The notes under the pieces are model-generated. The model saw nothing but the letters and a program-made list of their open reading frames with translations. It ran no database searches and had not been told where the DNA came from. The translations under genes and the position numbers were made by a program. A stretch of 64,000 nt of DNA from Tenacibaculum agarivorans (GTDB taxonomy: Bacteria; Bacteroidota; Bacteroidia; Flavobacteriales; Flavobacteriaceae): assembly GCF_001936575.1 (NCBI RefSeq), contig NZ_MSMP01000010.1, forward strand, positions 62,001-126,000. The letters are read 5' to 3'. Of the stretch, positions 1 through 9,543 are shown piece by piece. Positions within the stretch are counted from its first letter, which is position 1. Every line of letters begins with the position of its first letter.

Positions 1-1164
1 AGGATGTCTTCCTAACAACTCTGGATCTATTCCCATAGAACCTCCAACTCTCCTTACTTCGTCTTTAAAGATCATACGTAAAGGTTCTACCACTTTAAGT
101 TTCATAAAGTCAGGTAAACCACCTACATTATGATGACTTTTAATCGTAGCTGAAGGGCCTCCATTTACAGAAACAGACTCAATAACATCAGGATAAATAG
201 TACCCTGAGCTAACCATTTTGCATTTTCAACTTTAGCTGCTTCATCATCAAAAACTTCAATAAAAACTCTACCAATAGTTTTTCTTTTGGTTTCTGGGTC
301 ACTTATACCTTCAAGAGCATTTAAGAAACGTTCAGAAGCATCCACTCCTTTAACGTTTAATCCCATGCCTTCGTATTGTTTTAACACATTTTTAAATTCA
401 TCTTTTCTTAAAAGACCATTGTTAACAAAGATACAATGTAAGTTGTCACCAATAGCTTTGTGTAGTAGAACACCAGCTACAGTTGAATCTACACCACCTG
501 AAAGGCCTAGAATGACTTTATCATCACCTATTTTTTCTTTCAATTCAGAAACAGTAGATTCAACAAACGAATTGGGAGTCCAATTCTGTCGAATCCCCGC
601 GATATCAACTAAAAAGTTTTTAAGCAAAGTTTTACCATCCGTAGAGTGATATACTTCTGGATGAAATTGAATAGCATAAGTAGTTTCTCCTTCTATTCTA
701 TATGCTGCATTCTCTACATCATGAGTACTGGCTAACAAAATAGCATTAGCAGGTAATTCTTTTATAGTATCTGAATGGCTCATCCAAACTTGACTTCCTT
801 CGTTAATTTCAGAAAAGAAACTTTCTTCTTTCTTAATGAAAGATAAATTAGCTCTACCGTATTCTCTAGTATTAGAAGGAGCAACGAGTCCACCTGAAAA
901 ATGAGCTAAATATTGGGCTCCATAACACACAGCTAATAACGGTTTTTTACCTCTTATTTCTGATAAATCAGGATGAGGAGCCTCTTCTGAACGAACTGAA
1001 GATGGACTTCCTGAAAGAATAACAGCTTTAAATTGTGCTAAGTCTTGTGGTATTTTATTATAAGGGTGTATTTCACAATAAATATTTAGTTCCCTTACTC
1101 GACGCGCAATTAACTGAGTATATTGCGAACCGAAATCTAGTATAAGTACGTTGTGTTGTTGCAT
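1..1164 (-). CDS. guaA: GMP synthase (glutamine-hydrolysing), 5' part
   Basis: Makes GMP from XMP, ATP and glutamine in the cytoplasm. The first 388 codons are present and the 3' end lies outside the window. The start [20 protein letters not shown] is typical. The glutamine amidotransferase domain shows the nucleophile Cys in AVCYGAQYL and its His-Glu partner in [11 protein letters not shown]. The ATP pyrophosphatase domain follows with the P-loop [10 protein letters not shown]. The visible part ends at [14 protein letters not shown], just before the family's PFPGPGLAIR segment. No frameshift is seen. It lies 49 bp downstream of the FabH-like gene on the same strand, so the two may be cotranscribed. 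Confidence 0.97.
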   Translation of the reverse strand, partial: MQQHNVLILDFGSQYTQLIARRVRELNIYCEIHPYNKIPQDLAQFKAVILSGSPSSVRSEEAPHPDLSEIRGKKPLLAVCYGAQYLAHFSGGLVAPSNTREYGRANLSFIKKEESFFSEINEGSQVWMSHSDTIKELPANAILLASTHDVENAAYRIEGETTYAIQFHPEVYHSTDGKTLLKNFLVDIAGIRQNWTPNSFVESTVSELKEKIGDDKVILGLSGGVDSTVAGVLLHKAIGDNLHCIFVNNGLLRKDEFKNVLKQYEGMGLNVKGVDASERFLNALEGISDPETKRKTIGRVFIEVFDDEAAKVENAKWLAQGTIYPDVIESVSVNGGPSATIKSHHNVGGLPDFMKLKVVEPLRMIFKDEVRRVGGSMGIDPELLGRHP

Positions 1165-1213
1165 CCGCAAAAATAATAGTTTGAATTTATTTTTTGCAGT
1201 AATTTTTTAGTTT

Positions 1214-2284
1214 TTAATATCGATATACTATTGCATTGATATTCATACCAGCACCAACAGAGGCAAGCATAATAACATCACCTTTTTTTACGGAATGATT
1301 TTCGATTTTATTTTTTAATACTAAATCTAGTAAGGTAGGGACTGTGGCTACAGAACTATTACCTAACTTATGGATACTCATTGGCATGATATCATTAGGT
1401 ACAGATTTTTTATGAAGACGATAAAAACGTTTGATAATAGCTTCATCCATTTTTTCATTGGCTTGATGAATAAATATTTTACTTAATTCATCAATTGCAA
1501 TACCGCTTTTATCTAAAGCTATTTTCATTGCTTCAGGCACACGAGTTAAAGCAAATTCATATATCTTTCTTCCAAACATTTTAATGTAACGAATATTTGG
1601 ATCTTCGTTTTTATTGTAAGAATTGCCAAAGAAAAGATGATAAGCTTCGTCCTTAGCAAACGTTTGCGAAGCATGGCCTAAAATTCCACGATCAATTTCG
1701 TCTTCAAATGCTTCTACTATGCAAGCACCAGCACCATCACCATATATCATTGAGTCTCGATCGTATTTATCAATTACTCTAGATAATGTTTCAGAGCCTA
1801 TAACAAGAATTTTTTTCGCTATCCTAGCTTTTATAAATGCCTGAGCTTGAATTACACCTTCAGTCCAACCTGGACAACCGAATAAAATATCGTAAGCAAT
1901 ACAATTAGGGTTTTCAATTTGTAGTAAATGTTTTACTCTAGTAGCTAAACTAGGTATAATATCACTCTGAATTCCGGTAGTTTTTACATCTCCAAAGTTA
2001 TGGGCAACAATAATATAGTTTAATTCCTCTGGATTAATTTTAGCATTACTGATTGCTTTTTCAGCTGCAAAAAAAGCCATATCAGAAGCAGTATATTTAT
2101 CTTCAGCATATCTTCTTTTACTAATACCAGTAATGGTTTTAAACTTTTCAATTATGGTGCCATTTTCAGCATTGAAAGGTGTTCCATCAGCATTTAAAAA
2201 TGTATTGTTTATAAATTTATTGTTGTCCTTCTCTACAGTTGGAATATAACTTCCCGTCCCAGTTATTACTACCTTCATTGTCAA
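1214..2284 (-). CDS. 3-oxoacyl-ACP synthase III family protein (FabH fold)
   Basis: A thiolase-fold condensing enzyme of 356 aa. The Cys-His-Asn triad of KAS III is visible: Cys137 in LFGCPGW, His273 in FIHQANEKM and Asn309 in KLGNSSVAT. Family members condense an acyl-CoA starter with malonyl-ACP. The substrate here cannot be read from sequence, and no acp, fabD or fabG lies nearby, so it may serve a specialised lipid, quinolone or pigment pathway rather than housekeeping fatty acid synthesis. The longest start is MTMKVVITG; a start two codons later (2278) is equally possible. A gap of about 250 bp separates it from cdd, so it probably has its own promoter. Confidence 0.85.
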   Translation of the reverse strand: MTMKVVITGTGSYIPTVEKDNNKFINNTFLNADGTPFNAENGTIIEKFKTITGISKRRYAEDKYTASDMAFFAAEKAISNAKINPEELNYIIVAHNFGDVKTTGIQSDIIPSLATRVKHLLQIENPNCIAYDILFGCPGWTEGVIQAQAFIKARIAKKILVIGSETLSRVIDKYDRDSMIYGDGAGACIVEAFEDEIDRGILGHASQTFAKDEAYHLFFGNSYNKNEDPNIRYIKMFGRKIYEFALTRVPEAMKIALDKSGIAIDELSKIFIHQANEKMDEAIIKRFYRLHKKSVPNDIMPMSIHKLGNSSVATVPTLLDLVLKNKIENHSVKKGDVIMLASVGAGMNINAIVYRY

Positions 2285-2536
2285 AATTTATATTTAGGGT
2301 AACAACAAATAAACAAGTTTTATAGCTGTAAACCTATTTATATGTAAAAGGATCTTTGATTTTTATTATATTCTTATTTTGAGCTTCTCTTTTTTTGAAT
2401 TTAATAATTTTAAAGTATGTAAAATGAATATATCTCAATTTTGTTTTTAGTGAAAAAGCTATTTTTTTGAATTAATCTCTTTATTTCATTGTTTTTTTTG
2501 ATGAAATCTTAAAAATTAACCTATGTTAATGAGAAG

Positions 2537-3019
2537 TTATAAATATGTGCTGTTGAACGAAAAAGGAAGTAAAGAAGCAACTGATTTTGTTTTTATAATT
2601 TTTCCAACTTCTCCCATAAATAGAATCTCTATTGGTTCGTCTTGGTTAAATTCATATTCATATAAAACTTGTCTACAAGCTCCACAGGGAGGTACAGGAT
2701 TATTTACTTCTATTTCTTCGGAAGCGCCTGTCAGTGCAAGTTTTAATACTTTAACATTTGGGAATTCTGAGCTAGCTTTCCATATAGCTACTCTTTCAGC
2801 ACACATTCCAGAAGGATAAGCAGCATTTTCTTGATTATTACCAGAAACTATAGTGCCATTTTCAAGTAATAAAGCTGCTCCAACTTTAAATTTTGAATAA
2901 GGAGCATAAGCTTTTTCTCTAGCTATTATAGCTTGCTCAATTAAATGCTTGTCTTTAGCATTTAATTCAGATAAGTTATCATATATAGTTGCTTCAGCAG
3001 AAAAATTAATCTTTTTCAT
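2537..3019 (-). CDS. cdd: Cytidine deaminase
   Basis: Hydrolytic deamination of cytidine and deoxycytidine to uridine for pyrimidine salvage, in the cytoplasm. The protein has 160 aa, normal for the small zinc-dependent tetrameric type. Zinc and catalytic residues are clear: Cys73 and Glu75 in CAERVAIW, Cys112 and Cys115 in PCGACRQ. The substrate-binding region around FKVGAALL is also present. It follows porV on the same strand, but a strong hairpin terminator lies between them, so it is probably transcribed separately. Confidence 0.95.
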   Translation of the reverse strand: MKKINFSAEATIYDNLSELNAKDKHLIEQAIIAREKAYAPYSKFKVGAALLLENGTIVSGNNQENAAYPSGMCAERVAIWKASSEFPNVKVLKLALTGASEEIEVNNPVPPCGACRQVLYEYEFNQDEPIEILFMGEVGKIIKTKSVASLLPFSFNSTYL

Positions 3020-3041
3020 GTATGTAAATAGTTTGAGGTAA

Positions 3042-3071
3042 AAAAAGCAGTCGTAATTACGACTGCTTTTT
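3042..3071 (-). terminator. Rho-independent terminator after porV
   Basis: A perfect 30-bp palindrome with 15-nt arms (core AGCAGTCGTAA / TTACGACTGCT). The terminal A/T run gives a U-tract on the minus strand. It lies between the end of porV and the start of cdd and should end the porU-porV transcript. By symmetry it could also work on the plus strand, but no plus-strand gene ends here. Confidence 0.85.
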
Positions 3072-3100
3072 AATATTTACATAAAGATATGTATTATTTC

Positions 3101-4183
3101 TTAATCTTCATAAATTGCTCCTAAATCAAATGATAAAGAAAAACGTAATGTGTTTTCTAATGGATTGTTAACATCAGAAGTGTTAATCAAATATGATAAA
3201 TCAACAGAAAATGCTTGAGCAGTAAACCCAGTACCTAAAGTAAAAAACTGTCTGTTTCCTTTAGTTTCACTTTCATTAAAGTAACCTGCTCTAACAGCAA
3301 ATGCATTATTATATTTATACTCAGCACCTAAAGACCAATTAACTTCTCTTAACTCTTCACTAAAAGATCTATCAAGTAGAGAGGTGAACATACCTTCAAA
3401 CCATCCTCTTTCTGATGCACTACCACTAGAAGGAACTAATAATTTTCTGAATTCTACGTTTACTCCTAACGTATTAAAATCGTCGAAAATGAAATCAAAT
3501 CCACCACCAAGTTTAGCTATTGTTGGGATAAAATCTTCTTCACCTGGAGAATATTCAACTTTAGGACCAATATTAGCTACATTTAAACCAATGCGATAAC
3601 GTCCGTTGAACGTTCCAAAGTTTTCTTCATCAGATTGATAATATGCAGCAATATCAACAGCAAAAGAATTTACAGCTTCTAATCCTGAGTTTACGTCTAA
3701 ATTTGAATTCACATATTTAAGACCAACAGACATAGATATTTTATCACTCAATTTTAAAGCATAATATCCAGATATAGCTAATTCTGTTGGGTTGATACTA
3801 TTTAAACTAGCTCCACTAGCATCAGTTAAATCTATTTGACCTAAAGAGAAAAACTTTAAATCCGCACCCCATGCACTAGTTTCACTAAATCTATTTACTA
3901 CAGACACATTACCAGCAAAAATATCATCAGTTAAGTTACGTAACCAAGGCACATAACTTAAACCTATACTCATTCCATTTTTGTTGAATGCAATTTTAGC
4001 AGGGTTGTGGAATAAAGAGTAAGCATCTGGAGACGTTGCAACTCCAATATCTCCCATACCTCCAGCTCTTGCGTCTGAATTAATTTGTAGAAAAGGTAAG
4101 GCAGTAGTTAAAGCTCCTTCCCCTGATTGCGCAATAGACTTACCTGAAATAATAAGTAAGGCTAGTAATAGTATTTTTTTCAT
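3101..4183 (-). CDS. porV: Type IX secretion outer-membrane protein PorV (LptO)
   Basis: Outer-membrane beta-barrel of the FadL-like fold that delivers type IX secretion substrates from the translocon to the PorU attachment complex. The start MKKILLLALLIISGKSIAQ gives a normal signal peptide; the open frame reaches four codons further up, to 4195. After cleavage the mature N-terminus contains SDARAGGMGDIGVATSPDAY, the signature stretch of PorV. The rest is alternating amphipathic strands ending in an aromatic/aliphatic strand, and the length (360 aa) fits. It directly follows porU on the same strand, the usual flavobacterial order. Confidence 0.93.
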   Translation of the reverse strand: MKKILLLALLIISGKSIAQSGEGALTTALPFLQINSDARAGGMGDIGVATSPDAYSLFHNPAKIAFNKNGMSIGLSYVPWLRNLTDDIFAGNVSVVNRFSETSAWGADLKFFSLGQIDLTDASGASLNSINPTELAISGYYALKLSDKISMSVGLKYVNSNLDVNSGLEAVNSFAVDIAAYYQSDEENFGTFNGRYRIGLNVANIGPKVEYSPGEEDFIPTIAKLGGGFDFIFDDFNTLGVNVEFRKLLVPSSGSASERGWFEGMFTSLLDRSFSEELREVNWSLGAEYKYNNAFAVRAGYFNESETKGNRQFFTLGTGFTAQAFSVDLSYLINTSDVNNPLENTLRFSLSFDLGAIYED

Positions 4184-4226
4184 TTTGATTAACATTATTT
4201 AGACAAATATATGACTTTAGACTCGA

Positions 4227-7200
4227 TTATAGTATAACTAATTTTTCGTATTTCTCTGTTGTTAGGTTGTTTACTTGTGAAGTGACTTTTAATTTATAAA
4301 CATAAACTCCTTTACCAATTTTATTTCCAAAGTCATCTAAACCATTCCAAGTTATAGATCTAGATAGTCCTCCCGTGGTTTGGACTGATTGATTAATTGT
4401 TTTGATTAACTTACCAGCTACTGAGAAAATCTGAACTTGAACATCTAAAGGTTCGTTTGGTTTATTATGGTTGAACCAAAACTCGGTATAATTAACAAAC
4501 GGATTAGGATAATTTAATACGTTTTCGAGTAATAGTTTAGTATCACTTACAACCTCAAAATTTAACGTAGCTTCTGAAGAATTATTATAGGTATCCCATG
4601 CTTTTATTTTTAAAGTATGGTTGCCTACTTCTAAATCTCTAAATCTGAATGTTACTTTTCCTTTAGTGAAATCATTAAGTTCAGTTTCATAAAAATCATT
4701 AAGAATAATTGGTTCCGATTGATTTCCATCTAGAATAGCAACAATATCATGGTCTACAGCAGTAACAGAAGTATTTATTCCACTAATGTCTGATAATTTT
4801 ACAATTAAGTTAGGAGATGAATTGGTGGTGCCTCCATCTATGAAAGATTCATCATTCATAAAAAGAGCAACTTCAGGTCCAGTTGTATCATCAGGAGCAT
4901 TCTCATTAATTCCCCCTACAGTAATGTCAAAATTCACACCTGATTTATCTTCAGATTCGTTTTGAGCATACAAACTTATTTTACCTTTTCCATTAGTGAT
5001 TTTAATATCTTTAGGTACAATGAATTCAAATTCAAATTGACCGTTAGTTACTGAAGATTTTCCTCTGAAAATTTTACTTTCTTGAGAATCAAAAGTATTT
5101 GTAATTCCAAACCCATCATTATCAAGTGTGGTTTTGTCTATGGGTTTATCAAAAATTGTAGTAAAAACAGTACCATTGAAATTAGTCAATGGAGTACTAC
5201 TATTATTAGTTACGATTCCCTCTAATTTTATTTTTGAAAGTGCTTTTAGGGAGTCAATAGGTTGAGAAATATCAACTCCATTAACTTTAGTGATTCGTAC
5301 ATCTGGTTTCGGAATAGCTAATCGCATAGCAGGGTCCCCAAAAAAGAATATAAAAAAGCGTTGACTACTAGTAGTTTCGTTTTTAGTTCTGATTAAGTTT
5401 TCTGCTATTGTATTATTATTGTTTTCAAAATCAAAAACATATTTTGCTAGCTCTTTATTGATTGCTTCTCCTAAAAAAATAAAAATTTCTCTTGTAGTAG
5501 TAATCATACTAACTGCACCACCTTCAGTATTTAAAAAAAGTTGTTCTCCTGCAGTATCTCGTAATGGATTATCAAATCTTGAAAATTCACATGTTACAGT
5601 AATGAAGAGAGGTAAGGTTTTAGCATTTTTAAATTCTTGAATTTGTGGTACTTCTAAAATTCTTTCGGAAGCAAGTCCGTCTTCACCGCCATGTCCGAAA
5701 TAATCAAAAACTAAAGAACCTTTTTCCATAGCATTAGAAATAGTGCTTTTCACTTCAGGATAACGTTCGCCTCCAGAAGAAGTTTCTTGTTTAAAGGCGT
5801 CGAGATAAATTTTATTGACGTTAAAAATAGGTTTGTATTTTTTTATACTATCTGCTACTTGTTCTAAACCAGACTGTAAACTAACATCAGAATTATCATC
5901 AATATCATCCGCAATTAAAGTTACTGTATTTCTCCAGTCTCCAAAAGAATCTTTATTATAATAGCTTAATATTTTATCTACTATTGCTCTAGCTTGTTGT
6001 GGAGTAGAAACTGGTATTCTACCTGAAGCAATATCAATATCATCGTTAGATAACATTCTACCATCACTATCGTTAACCATCACATAAAAATCATCTGTAA
6101 CATATGACGACACCAAATCAAAACTATCTTCAGCATGAAAAGTTGGTACAATATTATTATTTCCTCGTATTCTATCCTTAAAATCGTATGAAGAATCACC
6201 AAAGAAACAAACATATTTTAAAGGTTTGGAAGTAGAGTTGTCATATAAATATTTAATAAAATCTCTTATCCCTACTATGTCAGGAGATCCTGAAGAAAAT
6301 TCATTATAAATTGCAGATAACTCAACAACTTTTGTAGTCAAGTTAGAATTATTTTGATGGTAATCTGCCAACCGTTGGGCTTCATTTAGTAATTCATTAG
6401 AAGTGATTACAAGGTATTCAATATTGGAAAGGCCATGAAGGTTTTGATTTTTTATCAAAGAGTTATTTATCGTTTCAGGAGTGAAAAAATCATTTTCATT
6501 TAATACTATATACTCACCAAGTGTTCCTCCATTGGCTTTGAAAACAAAGTTTGTGCCGCTTCCTTCATTACTCAATAGAATCGGATTTACTGAATTTGAT
6601 ACATCCCAAACTTGAAAAATAGCTGAAGAGTTTTCAATTTGATATGAAACAGTCTCATTTGTTTTTGCTTGATTGAAATTTCTAAATGAAAACTGTTTAT
6701 TGTTAGCAACTAATCTCTTTTTACCAATAATCTCAATGTAGTCAAGGTAAGCATTAGCCGAAGGATTTCCATTGTTGTTATAAATAATATCAACATTGAT
6801 ATTGTTTGATGTAGTATTAGCAATGCCTCTTGTTTCTCCATACCTAACTTTAGTTAAAGAACCGTTTATTAGAGGAGGGAAATTAATATTTGTCAAATTA
6901 GCATTATTAACGGTAACGCCTATACTAGAAGATGTGTTAGATTGTGCAGCGGCAGTAACTTTTACGTTTAAGTTAGAATTAGGTACTGGATTTTCAAAAG
7001 GAATAGAAAAGTTTTGAAAGTTATTGATGCCAAAACTTTCTCCGTACCAAAGTCTACCTACAGCAAGAAGGTTTATCAATTCTTTTTCATAAAATGTAAA
7101 TTCATCAAAATCAGTAAAAGTACTTGTCGCGTTAGAATTAATAGAAGGAGCAGTGTTAATTCTTTTACCAGGTGATTCAGCGATAGTTATAAAGTAGTAT

Positions 7201-7607
7201 GATTTATCAGAATAAATATTTTGCATATGATTGGCAGTATCATTTATGATATCTGCTTTCCAACTATGCGGACCTACTCCATAAAATAATATATAATCAT
7301 CATCATTAAATATATTATCATTTTCCCCACTTACAAAAATTGAATTTTCCTGTAAATCATTAAACCTAAATTCAGAAGCTAATTCAGGTAGCATATTACC
7401 ACCATTTCCATATATGCGAATATTTTTAGGATTAATAGCGTTTGTTCTAATCCCTAATTGCTGTAGAAAATTAGCATCAATTTTAAATACACCAGTAGTG
7501 TTAATTGAAAATTTATACCATTCACCATTTGTTAACACGGAATTACTATTTTGGCCGTGTGAAAGTAAAGCGCAAAAAAGAAGAATAAAAAGTGACTTTT
7601 TTTCCAT
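4227..7607 (-). CDS. porU: Type IX secretion sortase PorU (C25 peptidase family)
   Basis: Surface protease of the gingipain family that removes the C-terminal signal of type IX secretion cargo. A signal peptide ending SHGQ is present. The gingipain-type catalytic His is in FDYFGHGGEDG (about residue 639) and the nucleophile Cys in ITVTCEFSRFDNP (about residue 672). The last 80 residues form a FlgD-like Ig/CTD-type region (NYPNPFVNYTEF ... GVYVYKLKV). Its 1126 aa agree with flavobacterial PorU. It is divergent from gldJ with 178 bp between starts and is followed by porV about 40 bp later, so porU-porV form an operon. Confidence 0.95.
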   Translation of the reverse strand: MEKKSLFILLFCALLSHGQNSNSVLTNGEWYKFSINTTGVFKIDANFLQQLGIRTNAINPKNIRIYGNGGNMLPELASEFRFNDLQENSIFVSGENDNIFNDDDYILFYGVGPHSWKADIINDTANHMQNIYSDKSYYFITIAESPGKRINTAPSINSNATSTFTDFDEFTFYEKELINLLAVGRLWYGESFGINNFQNFSIPFENPVPNSNLNVKVTAAAQSNTSSSIGVTVNNANLTNINFPPLINGSLTKVRYGETRGIANTTSNNINVDIIYNNNGNPSANAYLDYIEIIGKKRLVANNKQFSFRNFNQAKTNETVSYQIENSSAIFQVWDVSNSVNPILLSNEGSGTNFVFKANGGTLGEYIVLNENDFFTPETINNSLIKNQNLHGLSNIEYLVITSNELLNEAQRLADYHQNNSNLTTKVVELSAIYNEFSSGSPDIVGIRDFIKYLYDNSTSKPLKYVCFFGDSSYDFKDRIRGNNNIVPTFHAEDSFDLVSSYVTDDFYVMVNDSDGRMLSNDDIDIASGRIPVSTPQQARAIVDKILSYYNKDSFGDWRNTVTLIADDIDDNSDVSLQSGLEQVADSIKKYKPIFNVNKIYLDAFKQETSSGGERYPEVKSTISNAMEKGSLVFDYFGHGGEDGLASERILEVPQIQEFKNAKTLPLFITVTCEFSRFDNPLRDTAGEQLFLNTEGGAVSMITTTREIFIFLGEAINKELAKYVFDFENNNNTIAENLIRTKNETTSSQRFFIFFFGDPAMRLAIPKPDVRITKVNGVDISQPIDSLKALSKIKLEGIVTNNSSTPLTNFNGTVFTTIFDKPIDKTTLDNDGFGITNTFDSQESKIFRGKSSVTNGQFEFEFIVPKDIKITNGKGKISLYAQNESEDKSGVNFDITVGGINENAPDDTTGPEVALFMNDESFIDGGTTNSSPNLIVKLSDISGINTSVTAVDHDIVAILDGNQSEPIILNDFYETELNDFTKGKVTFRFRDLEVGNHTLKIKAWDTYNNSSEATLNFEVVSDTKLLLENVLNYPNPFVNYTEFWFNHNKPNEPLDVQVQIFSVAGKLIKTINQSVQTTGGLSRSITWNGLDDFGNKIGKGVYVYKLKVTSQVNNLTTEKYEKLVIL

Positions 7608-7785
7608 AAAATGTTCTAATATAACGAGACCTTTATTTGGTTAGTATTCATTTTACAAGATTAATATAATAAAGTTAAAAAACAATCGTTAAGTTTTCAG
7701 TATTTGTAACGTAATTTATTATATTTACATGTTTGTTAAGAATTATAAATGTTGTAAATTGGCACACCCTAAAAAAAAGTAATAC

Positions 7786-9480
7786 ATGAGAAGTACATTC
7801 AAGTTATTAGGTTTACTACTTATCTCCACTATTGTTGTTTCTTGTAACAGTGCAAGAAGTTCTGGTAAATCGAACTTAACGGGTTGGAATTTTAATGATC
7901 CGAACTACGGTAACTATTTAAAAGGAGAATTTAAGGATGGTAAAACTCCTCCAGGTATGGTGCATATTGAAGGAGGTACCTTTACTATGGGATTAGTTCA
8001 AGATGATGTAATGTTTGATTGGAATACTACTCCTAAACAAATGCACGTACGTTCATTCTACATGGATGAAGCTGAGGTTACGAATTCTGAGTACGCTTTA
8101 TTTATGCAGTACACTAAAGATGTTTTTCCTCCAAGTGATCCACAATTCAAACATATTTATCCTTCAATTTTACCAGATACTTTGGTTTGGAGAAAAGGTT
8201 TAGGAAATACAAACTTATTATCTGAGAGTTATTTAAGACATCCTGCTTATGCTGAGTATCCTGTAGTAGGAGTTACCTGGATTCAAGCAAATGAGTATTG
8301 TAAATGGAGAACTAATGCAGTTAACTTGAAGATTTTAATGGATAAAGGTGTAATCACAAATATTTTCAAAGAAGATTCTTTAAGTTTTAAAGGAAGAAAT
8401 AATTTTGATACAGATGTGTACTTAACAGATCCTTATGCATTATTTGATGGGGATTCTACAATTTATAAGAAAGGTATTCCTGTACCAAGAAAAAAAGGTG
8501 AACCAAAACCAGCAAAAGATGCTTTTAGTGGTAGACAAGTAACTTCATCTGATGGTATTTTAGCACAAAAATTTAGATTACCTACTGAAGTTGAGTGGGA
8601 ATATGCTGCTAAATCTATTTTTGAAAATAGAGAGTATAATAACATTAGAGGAAGAAAGAAATATGCTTGGACAGGAAAATATACTAGAAATAGGACTAAT
8701 GCTAAAAGAGGAGATCAATTATCTAACTTTAAGCAAGGAAAAGGAAACTATAGTGGTATAGCAGGTTGGAGTAGTGATGGATCGGATATTCCTAATGCTA
8801 TTAAAAGTTATCCTCCAAATGCTTTTGGATTATACGACATGTCAGGAAATGTTTCTGAATGGGTGTCTGATGTTTATCGTCCAATAGTTGATTCTGAAGC
8901 TAATGACTTTAATTACTTTAGAGGTAATATATATACTAAGAAATTAATTGATGAGAATGGAAAGGTAGTGATCATTGATGATAGCGAAGTAGAAATAGAT
9001 ACTTTAGTAAACGGAAAAATCACACCTAAAGGTTTACCAGGAACAATAAAGTATATCCCAATTACAAAGGATGATACTTATATGAGAAGAAACTATTCTT
9101 TTGCAGATAACTCTGATTTAAATGATGGAGATAAAAAATCTACAAAAGATTTCGGAGCAGAAGATGATCAAATATTACCAAGAATGTATAATTCACCTAT
9201 AAGACCTGAGTTAGAAAGAGATTCTTTAGGTAATGTAATTTCTAATTTAGAATATGATAAGAAGAAGAGATCTACTTTAGTTAGTAATAAAACAAGAGTA
9301 TATAAAGGTGGATCATGGGCAGATAGAGAATATTGGTTAGATCCAGCACAAAGAAGATATTTCCCAGAATATATATCTACAAATTATATTGGGTTTAGGT
9401 GTGCGACAGACAAAGTTGGTCCAATGGTAAGAGATCAGAAAAAAACAGCTACGCCTAGGTATAGTTATTCAAGAAAATAA
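7786..9480 (+). CDS. gldJ: Gliding motility lipoprotein GldJ
   Basis: Lipoprotein needed for gliding and type IX secretion in Bacteroidota; it stabilises GldK and other secretion components. The signal peptide ends in a lipobox with Cys20 (TIVVSCNS). The body is a formylglycine-generating-enzyme/sulfatase-modifying-factor type domain: MVHIEGGTFTMG, then FRLPTEVEWEYAAK, FGLYDMSGNVSEWVSD and YKGGSWADREYWLDPAQRRY. The long insert between the two halves of the fold is usual for GldJ. It is presumed to be a structural relative without formylglycine-generating activity. Its place beside porU-porV is conserved in the family. Confidence 0.96.
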   Translation: MRSTFKLLGLLLISTIVVSCNSARSSGKSNLTGWNFNDPNYGNYLKGEFKDGKTPPGMVHIEGGTFTMGLVQDDVMFDWNTTPKQMHVRSFYMDEAEVTNSEYALFMQYTKDVFPPSDPQFKHIYPSILPDTLVWRKGLGNTNLLSESYLRHPAYAEYPVVGVTWIQANEYCKWRTNAVNLKILMDKGVITNIFKEDSLSFKGRNNFDTDVYLTDPYALFDGDSTIYKKGIPVPRKKGEPKPAKDAFSGRQVTSSDGILAQKFRLPTEVEWEYAAKSIFENREYNNIRGRKKYAWTGKYTRNRTNAKRGDQLSNFKQGKGNYSGIAGWSSDGSDIPNAIKSYPPNAFGLYDMSGNVSEWVSDVYRPIVDSEANDFNYFRGNIYTKKLIDENGKVVIIDDSEVEIDTLVNGKITPKGLPGTIKYIPITKDDTYMRRNYSFADNSDLNDGDKKSTKDFGAEDDQILPRMYNSPIRPELERDSLGNVISNLEYDKKKRSTLVSNKTRVYKGGSWADREYWLDPAQRRYFPEYISTNYIGFRCATDKVGPMVRDQKKTATPRYSYSRK

Positions 9481-9504
9481 AAACTATAATACAAGTATTT
9501 ATAT

Positions 9505-9534
9505 AAACCTCGTTATACAACGAGGTTTTTTTAT
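9505..9534 (+). terminator. Rho-independent terminator after gldJ
   Basis: A hairpin with 10-nt arms, AAACCTCGTT / AACGAGGTTT, and a 4-nt loop, followed by a T-rich run. It lies 24 bp after gldJ and only 10 bp before the murF start codon. Confidence 0.85.
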
Positions 9535-9543
9535 TTTTGTATT

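Noticed and set aside
287..649. 120-aa plus-strand frame
   Set aside because: It lies opposite guaA, which has full catalytic motifs in the other frame; no ribosome-binding or family signal.
2523..2819. 98-aa plus-strand frame
   Set aside because: Antisense to cdd, whose zinc motifs are intact.
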